Source: Triatoma infestans | Taxonomy: Eukaryota; Arthropoda; Insecta; Hemiptera; Reduviidae | Length of the DNA: 64,000 bases | Assembly: GCA_011037195.1 (NCBI GenBank) | Contig: JAAEAF010001077.1 | Span: 124,001 to 188,000, forward strand | Reading direction: 5' to 3' | Shown here: piece after piece, positions 22,942 through 37,900 of the stretch | Layout: every line of letters starts with the position of its first letter | Numbering within the stretch: position 1 is the first letter of the stretch | Notes under the pieces: generated by a model | The model's input: only the letters and a program-made list of their open reading frames with translations | Databases searched by the model: none | Told to the model about the DNA's origin: nothing | Position numbers and translations under genes: made by a program

Positions 22942-25900
22942 GTAAGTATTCCTAATAAATTGTTAACAATTTCTACATCTGAACAATTTATTAAGAAAAA
23001 AATAATTAGTTTGTTATATTATTGGCGAATATAAAAAAATGCAATGCTTTCATGATAATTTCATGGGCAGGTTATACCTGTGATATGACTAATAAATTAT
23101 AAATACGCTTACATTGTAATAAAAAAAAGCATGCTTACAATCATTAAGGAAGGAATGTATAATTTGAAAGTATGTTTGCATACTTATAATCTTTGTGTTT
23201 TTACACAAAGCAATTACTTATGACTAATTATTAATACAGGATCAAATTCTTATACTGGAAGAAGAATATGCCATAAATTGAGTCATACATTACCCAAATT
23301 TGATGAGTTAAAACAAACCTTGGGAGTACCATTAACCGAACTAATATTTGAGTATGGAATACCAGATATTATTACTCGACAAGTATGTATTTAATTTTAT
23401 TTCTATAGGATGCACTTTGGAATAAGTTTCCGTCATTATCTTAGGATATTATCTCAATTAATGTTTATTTATTCATCCATCAGATATTTTTAAAAAAAGC
23501 TGAGGTAACCTGTAAATAATTATTTTCAAAATGAAGTTATTTTAGTAAAGATTGATCTGATTTGCGAATATTTGAAAATAAAATGTTATAAATTAACTTT
23601 AGTTACATGGGATGCAAAGGTTAAGGGAAAATAAAATAAACATCACACTACGGTCTCTTGCCAATTATCAAAGTCTCATTAACAAATCTTCATGATGAAG
23701 AAGCCTTTTGCAGCATATTTGTTTTTTTTTTTAGTATCTTATAAATGGTGTAATTGTACAAAATATGTAAATGTAAAGGTGAAGAAAGTTTTTAATGACA
23801 CACCCACCTCTGGACAAAAGTGAATGAATTTTCAAGAAAACAAAAATTCAAAAAAACTGAATAATTTCTGTTTTGTTTTTGCATCTTTGAATTTTTGAGG
23901 AACATTGTAAAAAAAAAAAAATTAATTTTCCTAAGAATTTGCTCCAAAACGGCTTCCACATTTTTCTATAAACTTAGTATATCGACTACACTTACAATGA
24001 ATCAGTTTTTACTGAAAAATCTTTGAAATAAAAGTTATAGAGTTTTATGTATGCATAAAGAAAATCGTTGTAGCCGTTTTAGAAAAAAAAATCTTAAAAT
24101 CTAGAAAACTTTCTTCTTTAAAGTTTCAGCACCGAGTTTCTTCAAATTTTGAAAATTCTAAAATATATCTAATCAATTTCCCCGGCAAAATTTTTTAAAT
24201 AAAAGTGCTAGATATTTATTTGTATAGATAGTAAACGATGTTTAAAGAAGATCGTTAGAGCCGTTTACGAGAATGTCGAGGAAAAAAAAAATTCAGTAAA
24301 ATCGCACTGCCGGTTGATCGAATTTACCCGAAACCTTCTTGTCTGATGCGGAATACCAAGTTTGAGGAGCTTCCTGCTACATTTCGTTTTTGAGATATTT
24401 TGTTCATACACGCACACACAGACCATTTGTGCAAAAAACATACGACTCCTGTTAGTACAATTATATATAAAATAATAGATTGTCTTTAAATTTTAAATTT
24501 TGCCCATAAAATGTAATGAAAAACTCAAAATGGCGCTTATAATAAAAAAAAATCTGGTGTGAAGCACTCACACAACTTTCTCATACTCCAGTTTTCAAAA
24601 TTGTAATTGACAAAATTTATAGTTTGTGTACCAAATTTGATGAAATTCGTTGGAGTTCGTCGAAAATTGAAAAAAAAAATTTCAGTAAAAGCGCACTTCC
24701 GGTTTACTTATTTTTTTTGAAAGTAGGAGTAAGGGAAATTAAAAATATAGACAAGTAGACAGAGGTATTGTTTTATTAAATAAAATAATTATATAAACAA
24801 TTTTTTTTTTTAAGCAAGGAGATGTTGAAGCGGATGATGAATTGGAAGGCGCAAGAAAACCCCTTTGGGCATCACCAAGTGAACAGTTACAAGAAAAATT
24901 AAAACTTAAAATACCAATTATACGAAGAGGACAACAAGTACTCTGTTATCAAAATGTATTGGGTAAGTAAAATGAAACAAAAATTTTGAATTGAAATTGT
25001 CACAATGCTTCCTCTTTTCAATTTTTCGTTCAACTAATTTTTAAATTATAATTTTCGTGCTTAAAATCCCTGGTTTGTTGTGATCCTTAGGTATGTGGAT
25101 GTTAGAGTCAATCTATTGTGGCTCCCTTTCTAGAACCATTGCAGCAGTCGGTTGTAAAGTTAGGAAATAGCTGCTAGAAATGAGTGAGCTAGATTTGCGC
25201 CTGAATGGCTATGTTAAGACCTCAAAAAAAAAGAAAAAAAAAAAGAAACTCGGGCATCAAGGACTCTAGAAGTAATATGTTTAATTGAATAATTGTTTAA
25301 AATCTTTCGAAGTTTTAGACAGTGAAATATTGTCACACGATTGTTTCTCTTACTGCGATTCCACAAAGTTCTGTTGGCCAGGTTTAAAAAAAAAATCGGA
25401 ATTCTTACTAATATGTATTTGTCTAATACTGAATATGAAAATCCGTAGAGTTTTTAAGGGAATATCTTAAAAGAACCTGGTATGAAATACTCACACAACC
25501 TTCTCTTACTCCACTTCTCAAAATTATAATTGAAAATTTTATAGTTTGTGTACCAAATTTAATGAAACTCGTCGAAAACTGAAAAAAACTGCCCAGTAAA
25601 AGCGCATTTCCGGTTTACTAATTTCCTTGAAACACGGAATTTAGGCCATCTACTTATTTCTAATTAATTTCGTTTGGATGATAGAATTCTATAATCAACT
25701 ATGATAGCATTTTAGTTCCCTCCCGTTAAAAGTGCCCTCAAACGAATATTTCAAGAGAAACGTTTTAAATAAAAGTTATAGATATTTCTATGTTTACTTT
25801 ATATAAGTTATTTCAAGAAAATCGTCGGAACCATTTATGAGAAACTCGTGAAAAAGTTAAAAAAAATCATTTAGTAAAGTGGTAAAGTAAACGGCACTTC

Positions 25901-28900
25901 CGGTTATCCGATTTTTTCAAACTCGGAATTTCAACAACATATTCAATTCTGATTAACATTATTTAGATGACAGAATTGTCTAATAAACTGAAATAGCACT
26001 TTAGATGAAAACCTAACCCCTCCCTCTTCCCCAAAAGTTCCCTTAAATAAATTTTCCCGGAGAAATGTTTCAAATAAAAGTTGTAGCTCATTCTATTTGT
26101 AGTTGATATACCAAGTTTGGAAGAAAATCGTTGGACTCATTTTTGAGAAAATTGCAAAAACGTAAAAAAATTAACTAGTAAAGTGATACTTCCGGTTGAG
26201 GAATTTTGACAGATAACGTACTATCAGATCCCATGGTGATTCCTAAACGGAATATCAAGTTTCAAGTTTCTGTGGTTTCTCGTTTTTGAGGTATGCTGTT
26301 CACATTCACATACGGTCACACATACGCACACACACACACACACAGACCATTTGCTAAAAACCACTTTTTGGTACTCGGGAGACCTCAAAACGGATATTTC
26401 CGGTGAAAACTCGATATCGAAAATTTGACACGATTCCAATTCTAGGAGTAAGAGAAAGTAAAAAGAAAAGTCGCAGGAAACTCCAACTTTGCATTCTATT
26501 TAGGTACCACCACTACCACCACCCCGCATCAGACAAGTAAATTTCGCGCAGAATCCATCAACCGGAAGTGTAACTGTAATGATTTTTTGTTTTTTAGTTT
26601 TTCTTGATTTTCTCGAAAATAAATCCAACTGTTTCTTTAAACTTCCTATACTATCTACACACATGGAGAACTATCGCTATTATTTGAAACTTTTTCCGAG
26701 AAATTTTTGTTTTTTAGTAGGGGTTCTGAGGGGAAGAGTATAGTAATGTTTTCCTTTAAAGGCAGTCAAATATATGTTAACTAACTTCACTACCTGTTAA
26801 TTATACATTATTACCATATTAATATACATTCGAAATATTATTGCTAGAATTTATTACAAAATAAAAATAAAAAATCAGTTAACCGGAAGTGCTATTTTAA
26901 AGAATAGGTTTTAGAATTATTTTGGGATTATCTCGAAAATTTATGTTATCTCGATTTTCTTTAAACTTTGGAGCGTTAACTGTGTAGTAGATGTTTTTGG
27001 GGGTTGGACAAAAGAGAAATAATTAGGTTGATAAAGTTAGACTTTTTGAATAATGTATTTAGTGCGACTAATAAACACTGCAAGGACTTTATACTGTAAT
27101 ATTTTAGAGTGAGAATATGGTAGCGTGAGAAAAGAGTGACAGAATGACTGGCACAGTGACGGTGTGAGAATTGAAGTACATTGAACGTTGACGGTTGATG
27201 GTGACTCACGCAAGAGAGAGAGAGAGAGTCAAGGACTCTTTATACAATCGGCTGGTCTAGCCTCTTCTCTCTTTAACTTCTCTTTCCAATACCCAGATGC
27301 GCTTCTTAGTTTTGCCCTCTGCGAGCTTGATTAGCTCTATTTACTTCCTCCCAAATAAAACTTTACTGATAGGATTAAGAGAAAGTCGTGTGAGTGTTTC
27401 ATACCAGATTATGATTTTAAGCAGATTCTGGATGAGCTGAAATGTTAGGCTTTACTATATAATGCCTATCAACGATATATTTGCCTTGTGAGGGTGGCAA
27501 GACAAATAAATATTTAGCAAAACTTGCTCGTTTAAAAATATTTGCATCCTTGAGAATTGTGAAAATGCAATAAGAGAAAGTTGTATGAATGAATACTATG
27601 TTGTTTTATTCAGGGGATCATAAAACATGAATTTCCAAAATTTAACAAGATAAAAAAACCCTGTAAAACAGTAGGAGAATGTAAATACATAATGTTCTGT
27701 TCTTATTAAGCAAAAATAAGTAAATTACAGACATTGGAGAAGAAGTAGAGAGAGAACTTCAAAGAAAAAGTGAAGAAGAAATTGAAAGAAGAACGCAAGA
27801 AATTTATGAAGAGATAAAAAGTCAATTTAATAAAGAAATTGATCGTATTAGAGATAGATTAAAAAGGGATATGTTTGAATTGTATACGCTACGTTTAAAA
27901 CAAATATTCTGTAAATTATGGAAAGAATTTGAGGTTTGTTGACTTTTCAATTATTTTTTTTGGGGGGGGAACAAGCGACCACTTTTTTATACAGGTCAAA
28001 ATGCAGCTAGGAAAATAAAAAAACAGTAGGAGCTTCAGAAATAAATAAATTTAAAAAAAAACATAAATAAAAACATCGTTGAGGTTTGCTGGAGTAATCC
28101 AAGCTTGGAAAGCCACGATAATCCATCCCGACCAGCAGTCTCTCCTTCGATAAGCTGCCGACACTAGGAACGGAACGTAAAAACCACCAGATAGTTGGGA
28201 AAATATTGTGTTTATAGTTAGTGTGTAGTGCGTAGTCAGTAGATTGTGTGTGTAAACAGTATTGAGTGCGGGAACCCAGACTTCAGTATAAGTAACTAGA
28301 GCAGGCACCAATTATTAGTTTTGTAATAGTAAGAGAGAATTACATCAGCAAGAGAGAGCAGACAGACGAGAGAATTAAGAGAGAGAAGACAGACTCTCTG
28401 ACTTAAGCAGGCTAGAGTGGGAGAACCTGTATATAAGCCAGTGAGAATCTACCTAAAGGGATATACATCTATCTATAATTTAAAAAAATCATATCTATCA
28501 GATTCAATCATACATCGCATCGTGCCATATCTCTACTCTCACCTTTTATTCTATCAAAATCATTACAAGTCCAGTGCAGTTTGTGTAACTTATAGCTATA
28601 TTATAACAGTGTCTTCATATCTCGCTTAATTAATCAACCTAATTTCTCTCCTCATCAACTCCATTATAGTTTCGTGTGAAAAGTGCCATGTCATGGGAGA
28701 AACTACTGGCGAGGGGTTTAGACGTGACTACCCAAGTTTAGATATGTCCAACAATCCTCACGATAGACATGTTCTTCATTTATATTTTTCCTTTCTGATA
28801 TTCCTTCTGCTTGCTTTGGATTTGCTGCTCTTCGATAATGGCCGCTTGTTCCCAAAAGTTTATTAATTTTTATATAATAAAAAACAATTGAAATTAAAAA

Positions 28901-31900
28901 AAAAAAAAAATTAAATCATAGGACCACATTGCTGAAAGGGAAAGCATATTATTAGCAGAAGCGGAAAGAGACAAGAAAGAAGCAGTTGATGTGGTTCGGA
29001 AATCAATGGAAGAAGAGTTACTCAATGCTGTACAAAATCTTGAAAATGAGTATAACCTTAAATCGAATTTTATAGCTGAATGGGACAGAAATCAGATACG
29101 TGAGGAATATTTGGAAAAGATAAAGTAAGTTCTTTTAACTAGCTTTTACTGCTATAACAAGGAGGTTATGCTGCAACATTGGTCAGAGATTAAAATTTAA
29201 ATTTTCAACCAGAAATACATATTTTTGAGTTAACCCCATTTACGACGACTTTGATGGTGATGAATGAATGCTATTTATGGATGAGGTATAGTATTTACTA
29301 CCAGAGGAACTCACAGGAAAATTTTGGACAAAAATTCGTTAATCGGAAGAATGATATTGATTTTTTTTTTCAAATTTTTTCACAATTTTCATTAAACGAT
29401 TTCAACGATTTTCTTGAAACTTTGCGTATAATTACACACATATCCTTAGAAACCACTATTGTATGTAGTAAATATTTTTCCGGGGAAAATTTGATTTCAA
29501 GGGATTTTCAAAAAAGAGCTGCAAAGGAATAATCTTCAATCTAAAATGCCCATTCACTAGACCGTATGGTGATATCTATTATATAATAATAAAGCATCAT
29601 TAACTTTCTGAATTATCATAAAAAATCAATTCAGATGCAAAATTTTCGGGACTTTTCCTTTAAAACGTTCCATAGTTTTTTCATTAAATTTATAATGCCA
29701 ATTTTTTTTGTTAATTTTGATGAGTATTGATTGATGCACTACATCAGCTACTGCTTATTCACTGGTTATACACGGCTATAAATCAGTTTTTTATAGCATC
29801 TCTGTTTTGAGAACCAATAAATTTAATACCTACTATTTATTACTTTCTCTTACTCCTCGTAAGAGGAAGTATTCTAATCCTGCCAAATTTTCGATATCGA
29901 ATTTTTACCGGAAATATCCGTTTTGAGGTCCCCTGAGTCCAAAAAAGTGGTTTTTAGAAAGTGGTCTGTGTGTATGCGTGTGTGAACAGCGTAGCTCAAA
30001 AACGAAAAATCGTAGAAAGTTCACCATAGGATCCGACAGTAGGTCATCTGTCAAAATTTCTCAACCGGAAGTACCACTTTACTGAATGTTTTTTTTTTTC
30101 AGTCTTTTGCAATTTTCTCAAAAAAGGGCACCAACTATTTTCTTCAAACTTGGTATATCAACTGCACATACAAAGAGCTACAACTTTTATTTGAAATATT
30201 TTTCTGGGAAAATTCATTTAAAGCTACTTTTGCGGGAAAGGTGGGGTTAGGTTTTCCTCTAAAGTGCTATTTCTGTTTATTATAAAATTTTGTCATCTAA
30301 ATAATATTTAATTAGAATTAAATGTGTTGTTGAAATTCCGAGTTTCAAAGACATCGGATGACCGGAATTGCGTTTTTACTGAAATGTATTTTTCAGTTTT
30401 ATGGTATTTTGCCGAAAACGGCTCCTCTTTAAACTAGGAATATGAACTACACATATAAAGAGCTACAACTTTTATTTGATACATTTTTCCTGGTAAAGTT
30501 ATTTAAGGGGGCTTTTGTGGGAGAGGTAGGGTTATGTTTTTCTCTTAAGTGCTATCATAGTTGATGATACAATTCTATAATCCAAACAGAATTAATTAGA
30601 AATTAATAGATGACCAAAATCCCGAGTTTAAAAAAAAAATTAGTGCGGAAGTGCGCTTTTATTGTACAGTTTTTTCCGGTTTCGACGAATGTCATTAAAT
30701 TTAATATACTAACTACAAAATCGGTCAATTACAATTTTGAAACTAGAATAAGAGAAAGTTGTGAGAGTGTATCATACCATATTTTTTTTTATATTTAATA
30801 CTGAACGTTTCGTAAAAAAAAACTAATCAGTTTTGAAGAAAATTCTTCAGTTAGAATTTGTAATAAGTGCAGTGAGAGAAACTTGTGTGAATAGTTTCTC
30901 ACCAGATTGATATCACACAGAAACAAATTACACACACACACAAGAGAGAGAGAATTAGTTTTCTAGATCCTGGTTAACTCATAACGATGTATTTTTTTGG
31001 GTAAAAAATGAATTTGGTAATTTTTTTCCTTAAAACAGTTACAAGAAATTAAACAATTTCTCTTACTTAAACCCAAAATCAATGCCTATGGTTTGGGGTA
31101 ATCTGAACTTTTCAACTATTTAAAAAAAAAAAAAAATCAAGAAAAAAGATTCACGAAAAGAAGTCCATTATAATTTGAACAAATATTTATTAACACGTCA
31201 TGTTACATGTTAATATCATAAACAAATAAGACAGTAAGGCTGATCAGGATTTTTTTCCGCAAATTTCAAAAATAGAAATATTGGTTAATAATTATTGCTA
31301 ATTATTATAATTAGAAACAACATATGTGGTCTTGCTATTATGACAAGAACAAGATTGAAATTAATAATAATTATTTATATTTTGTAAAAAAAAAAAAATC
31401 ATATCACCACTTAAATTTTTATTTTGTTGTCTTTAGTAATCATTTTTTGATTTATATTAAGTTTCGTCCTTAATTTTCTAGTCAAAGTATCAAATGAATA
31501 AATTCAAATCACATCATAAAAGTTATTTTTTTTTTGAGACAAAATATATTTATTATAAATAACGATTATTCCATCAGCGGAAAATTTTTTTCTCACAAAT
31601 AAAACTCAATGTTAAAGAAACGAAATTATTGACAGCTAAAGTGACATATCCTACAGCAATTTTACATGCTGAGATTTTCCAATTGATACGTTTTTGCCTA
31701 ATTTTTCACTGAAAACAATCAAAAAGAATTCGGAAAAATGGAAAATTTAGATGAACAAATACTTGTAATTACACCAAATCTGTATATTTTGAAAATTTAT
31801 TGGACATATAGATATAAAAAGAAAAAAAATTCTGTTTTTTGTATGGATAAATTCAAATTAAAAGTTTTTGATGAATTTATAAAATTCAAATTCCCATGTT

Positions 31901-34900
31901 TTCTTCTCCATGAGGTAAAAATATTAAACAACATCCTTTCGTTTCTCTAAAAATTGAATACCTATTATTGAAAAAGAAATAAATAATTAACTAAATAAAA
32001 TAAACTTAAAGAGAATTTAATTTCAAAATAGTAACCCGCTCTAAATGTGCAGACAAATAGGTCTGTATCGGAGGTCATTCAATGTGAATTTCATTGAATA
32101 TGAATTTATCTTCTCTTTGTTTATAATCGCGAATTAGCAAAAGTACAATAGTAAAACATACCGATTATCAGGGCACGATTTTTATATTTTGAGAGAAATT
32201 CGCAGGATAACTCTTATTTCTGATCAAAACACAAATCTCTCAAAGGTGATAATTAATCAAACAAGCAAAAAAATTAGTTGACTGGGACCAAAGAAGAAAC
32301 TTTTAATTGTTAAAAGTTTATTCGACGTTTCGACATCTTTGGTGTCCTTCCTCAGGAACTGTTAAGAGTGATTGGAAAGTTAAATGTTGTTTTGTTTATA
32401 TTGTTATGGTGATAATTAATTTTTATTGAAATAAGAAAAATATTAACGATTAATTTTTACTGTGATATAAAAATCATATAGAATTTTAAAAAATATCTTA
32501 AAAGTAACTCTTTTTTATCAACTCATAAAGTTCAAATTTTTTCGCAAAATTTAACTTAAAATTAGTGAGTACTATAGTGAGCTTATTAACACGAATTAAT
32601 TTTTAGTTTTAAAAATAATTCTTATATTCAATCCCTGGACAAGAATACTGTGGGTTCTTTGCAAATTTTGTAACTGAAAGTGGATGCTTCATTTATATTA
32701 TAATTTGTTTTTTGGGGTAGGGATGGGATAATTTGGAGAGCTGCGATCTTGATCTATTGTGTGCTTTACTAGTTCCTACCTCAATCGTTATGGTCTCCGA
32801 AGTCTGTATAGTGAGACTCATATACATCTATTTCTTTTAGAAATTTTATTAACAAGGAACAATTCTGGGTAGAATATATTCTTTTCCTCCAAGACTCGAT
32901 ATATACCCATGCTTCTGAACTTTCTCTGAATGATGGCGTTGCAGTCCATTGGAAGTCTCCTCCAATTCCTCACTAAATCTGCTGGCGCTATCCCGTTCTT
33001 TGCCCCAACTTTTGTGCCCAAGTTTTATTCTGGAAACTGCAGGGGCTTTGTAACGAAATCTGTAAGCATATGAAACATATTAAAATTTTATTCAGAACAA
33101 ATTTATTTACTAGTAAATTCAGTTTCATAAATAATGAAGTGTTAAATAGTTTTTATCCCAGTCATGTTAATGCTGATAAATACACTTTTAAATAAAATTG
33201 TAGTCTGAAACTATCAACCAAGAATTGATATTCATTATTCAAAATATTTTATTTTAGTTTTATTTATAACATTGAAGGGACATACAAATAGAAATAAAGG
33301 TTGAAAGATTGGCAAACTTATTTTAGACAAAATATAGCATAATTTAAAAAACCAAAATAAAATAACACTCTTTATATACGTATAATAAGATTAAAGTTTC
33401 TGTTACTCTAATAACAAAAAAGCTCTTAATCTTAACGAGTTAAAAAAAAACAGTAAAAATTCATTTGTACTGAATTCTGTATAACTAATTAATTCTTTAG
33501 ATTTAATAAATTGCAACTATTCAAAAAATATTTCTTTTTTTTCGGGAATTTTTCCATTGTAAAATTGAAAACAGCTTTCAAAACAACTTTATTAAATTTC
33601 ATTTAGACACCGCTTCCATTCTTCTCAGTTCCTCTTCTATGCCATTTCCTCCCATGAGGCTTTCCTTAACCTCATCCATTCACCGCCTTTTAGGTCTGCC
33701 CTGCCTTACTCTTTCTTCCAATACCTAATCCATGATTAATTTAGGCAGCCGATTATCATCTATGTTTTTTAAATGACTGAACCAACGAAGGCGTTTTATT
33801 TCTATGGTTTGCAAGTTGTTCTTTCCTACCTCCATTATCTTCCTTATGGGAGATAATCCTAATCCACTTCTCAATTCAGTCAAGAAGCCCCTTGTGAGAA
33901 ATTCATGGGTCTATTAAAGGGAATGAACATGGCATTAAGAAAGAATTGAGAGATGGCTGAATAGGTTTTTAAGCTCTGGATTTGCAGGGGGTGTTCACCT
34001 AGTTGGAAAAAATATAACCCGGTATGAAGTTCACAAACAAGCAAACATACAGATAGCTGTAAATTGTGTATCTTCAGTGTGAGATGAGTAGTTAAATTCA
34101 AATAGAAATAATTATAATAAATGAAATTTTTAACTAATATAATTGTATATGAAAATCAACTATATGTACGCTTTCTTTTAAGTACGCATTTATTTAATGA
34201 ATTATGCTTCTTTTTTTTTTAATACTAATTTCATTTTTCTTAAATTTAATTTTGACAGCATGTACAACAATAAATGGACAGATGTAGTGAAACAAGCTGA
34301 AGAATCTGAAAAAGTTAAAATAGCAGCAATTGCTGATAATCTAAGAACCGTTTACCAATTGAATTTACTTGAAGTAATTGCAGCCGAAAGAGATCTGGCC
34401 AATCGTATGATAGAAGATACAGCATTTTATTTCTTACAAAGAATACATGATCTCCAAAAACAAATTAAAAAATTATTTACAACCCTAGTAGAAACTAATG
34501 AACAATTAAAAATCAATAAAATAGAGTTTCTATCATGGAAATGTTTACTAGCTGATGTTGTGGGACAATTTCAAAAATTTGTCAATTATGTATTGCAAGC
34601 CGTACCTGGTGATGCTGAATATCTATTAAGTTTGGAAAAATTACTGGAAAGAAGGAAACAGACTTTCGCAGAGGTAACCTAGTATTATTTTTTTTTCTAA
34701 TTGTACTATTGCACAAATTTCGTGTAATACATGATTTCTCTTTTATTTGCATTTAATACAATTTAATTGACAAAGTTTCATTAAAATTACAATGTTTTAA
34801 AAAACATTTAGTTTGGTTGGCCAAAAAAAAAAAAAGGTGTTGGCTGCATCCCTGAGCGGACTTGTATGTCAGCGCCCTCCTAGTCTCAACCCCGGTTCAG

Positions 34901-37900
34901 TGGTAGTTTAAATTAAACTGACATCCCCCAAATCCGTAAATCAATTTTTACGGGAAAAAAGTTTCATATAAAAATGATAGGTACACATTCCAAGTTTAAA
35001 GAAAATCATAGCCGTTTTCGAAGAAATTCCCAAAAAAATTCAGAATTGTGCTCTGTAAAAGTTGCACTTCCAAGTAGTCAATTTTTCTAAAATTTGAAAT
35101 TCTAGCAATATAACTTAATATTATAATAGTTAGTAGAACCATACATTGCACTGAAATGGTACTTCAGAGGGAAACTGAACGTTCCCTCACAAAAATTCAA
35201 TGATCCGGAAAAATGCTTCAAACAGACGTGATAGACATTTATCTGTGTAGATAGTATGCGATGTTTTTAAAAAAAAGAAAAGTGGTTTGAACCGTCTATG
35301 GTTTTTCGCGTTTAAGATATTTTGTTACCCACACAAGGAGGAAGAGACAGACAGAGAAAAAGAAAGAAAATTTTTTATTCTGGGATAAACTCCCTTAAGA
35401 ATGAATGCAATATCTGAGCGGTCACTTGGCAGTCTTATTTTTGGGGGCAACACTATTTAGGCCAACGTTTACTATCATAACATCCCATTAAATATTCTAC
35501 ATGCATTTTTTTAAAAGACATATTCTTTTGGCAACATGGAATATTCTATCAGGCTGCTGCTTATGAGTCCTTCATTTTGCCTTGAACTTTATTGTCCTTC
35601 GATTCATTACCAGCTACACCTCAGAGCTCGAGATCTAGTACCACCACCCTTCCCGGATTCGTCACATCGAATTTTAGGTTTGATGATAACTTAAATCAAG
35701 CTTGAGAGTCCACAAAGAGTATGTTAGTATCTTTGTCCAAGTTTTTTTTTTGGCAGCTGCCACCAGAGCAACCTAATGGCTGTAGTCTCAACAATTGCAG
35801 AAAAGTGGAATGCGAGGCAATATACTCTAGCCTCCGCGTTGCTCGAAACATTCTCAGCCAAACCATCGTTGTATATATATATATATATATTATAAGTCCA
35901 TTCCACGGGTAGGTTAAACTTGACTCTACTGTACGATGGCTTGGATGAAACCTCTCCATTCAACCGTGTTCTAAGCAAGAGAACCTATCGATACATCCTA
36001 TTTGAAATTTGAAGTGCAGACAAGCACTTTTAACATCGTGATATTGATAGTTAATTGGCCCTTGAGCTCATTGATCCAATGTGTAAAGCTGACTTGTATT
36101 TTTAGACACCGAGTTAGAGAAAGTCCTTGAGTGTTTCATAAAAGATCCTTTTTCTTAAAAGATTAGCGAACGGTCTGTGTGTGTATGAACACAAATATCA
36201 TAAACGAAAAATTGCAATAAACCCCAACTTGCCATCCGTTCTGGATAACTCCGCATCTGACATATAGGTTTCGGGCAAAATCCATTAACCGAAAGTGCAG
36301 CTTTTATAGTTTTTCGCGATTTTCTTAAAAACGGTTCCAACAGTTTTCTTGAAACTTCATATTCTATCTATTTTATACCATAAATGCTCATCATTTAACA
36401 TTTTCCCGGGAAAATTCTTTTCTAGGAGGTCCGGCGTTCTATTACGCTTTCCTCTAGAATACTATCTCAATACAATGTATGGCACTGCCAATTTTATAAT
36501 ACGTTACAAAGCATTGATAGAATTTCACATTTGAAGAAAATCAGTTATCCAGAAGTGTGAGTTAACAGAATAGTTTGAGTTTTTTGGGCATTCTCTCGAA
36601 AACGATCTTTAAACTTGGAATACTGACTGCCCTCGTATAAACCTGCCACATTTAAACAAAAATATTTTCCCAAAAAAATGGATTTTTAGATCATTATGCG
36701 CAATTTATGGCATTAAATTTCAAATTTTATATGTGTGATTGGTTCAGTATTATTGGCGCGCTATTCTGTCCTGCAATGTGATCACTACTCTCCCTGCCTA
36801 GGTTGGTAATTTTCTCCCTCTACCACCTCTTTATCTATGTTAGCATAAATGTTTGAAATTTTAAGTTTAACAGAAAATTTACCATTTTATACATAATGGT
36901 ATTAGCAATGAAGCCGTGTGAGTGTTTCACAGCAGATTTTTTTTTTTTAAATAAACGATTTTTATTTTTTCTAATTTTCCAATTTTGTTCATTTCAGAGA
37001 ATGAAAGCCGTTGGAAAAATTACTGAAGAAATCTACCCAATGCCATCTTGGGAGAAACTGTCCATAGCGGAAAGTTATGAATCAGAACATATGAGCGTCC
37101 TCATTCAATCAATAATGGAATTTATACTGTATAGAGGTATTGTAGAAGTAACGCAGAAACGACCACACGAAGGAGTTATCCGGAAAAAAAAGGAGAGGAT
37201 AAGTTCAGCATCCACTTCTACCATGACCTTACTCAGCAGCGTTTCATCATCATCAGTATCATTTTCTGTAGTATCTGAACTTTCTACAACAATTTCACTA
37301 GCTGCTAGTACACGATGCAGTTGTACTACGGATAAATCATTTGCTAGCCAACGGATATGTCGCCGCCATATGGATGAAGTATTTTGGGGGGAAGGAATTG
37401 ATCAGGAAATGGAACAAATTGAAGAAGAATTGGCTGATGATTTTCTGTCAGAGCAATCTGAGGATGCTGAAGGAATAATGGATCACCTGATTTTTGGAGA
37501 TATTTGGTATTTGGGTAGCAGAAGAGGTGTGGACCAAGAATGGGATCCGGATGCATTATTATTTAGAAAAGACTGGCTAGATGATGAGTTATTTGGTGAA
37601 GAAATGGATGAAGGATATGAATTGTATGGTGAATATTCTTCAATTATATCACCAACAGTGATCACTGAATATTTGCATTCATTGCAAACCGCCCAAGAAT
37701 TTGCATCAGGAACATCAACACTTAGCTTAGAGACTGAATATCTGGATTCAGATTTTATATCATCCACAAGTATTGATCTTTGGCGTTGCGAAGATGGTAC
37801 ACTTATGAGAACTAAATCAGCTATGGAATTGGAAGCTGAAAGATTTGCTAAAAAATGTGCTGATCTGAAATTTATGGGTATGGATATTCCACCGACGCCA

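Noticed and set aside
28090..28790. Complete LTR retrotransposon
   Set aside because: Only one LTR-like block, and no gag, pol or second LTR nearby.
34197..34258. Upstream part of the open frame at 34197-34682
   Set aside because: It contains the pyrimidine tract and TTTTGACAG acceptor. Exon 5 phase requires the exon to begin at 34259.
36896..36997. First 34 codons of the long open frame ending at 37996
   Set aside because: They lie before the acceptor CATTTCAG and are partly dispersed-repeat sequence. Phase with exon 6 supports a start of the exon at 36998.
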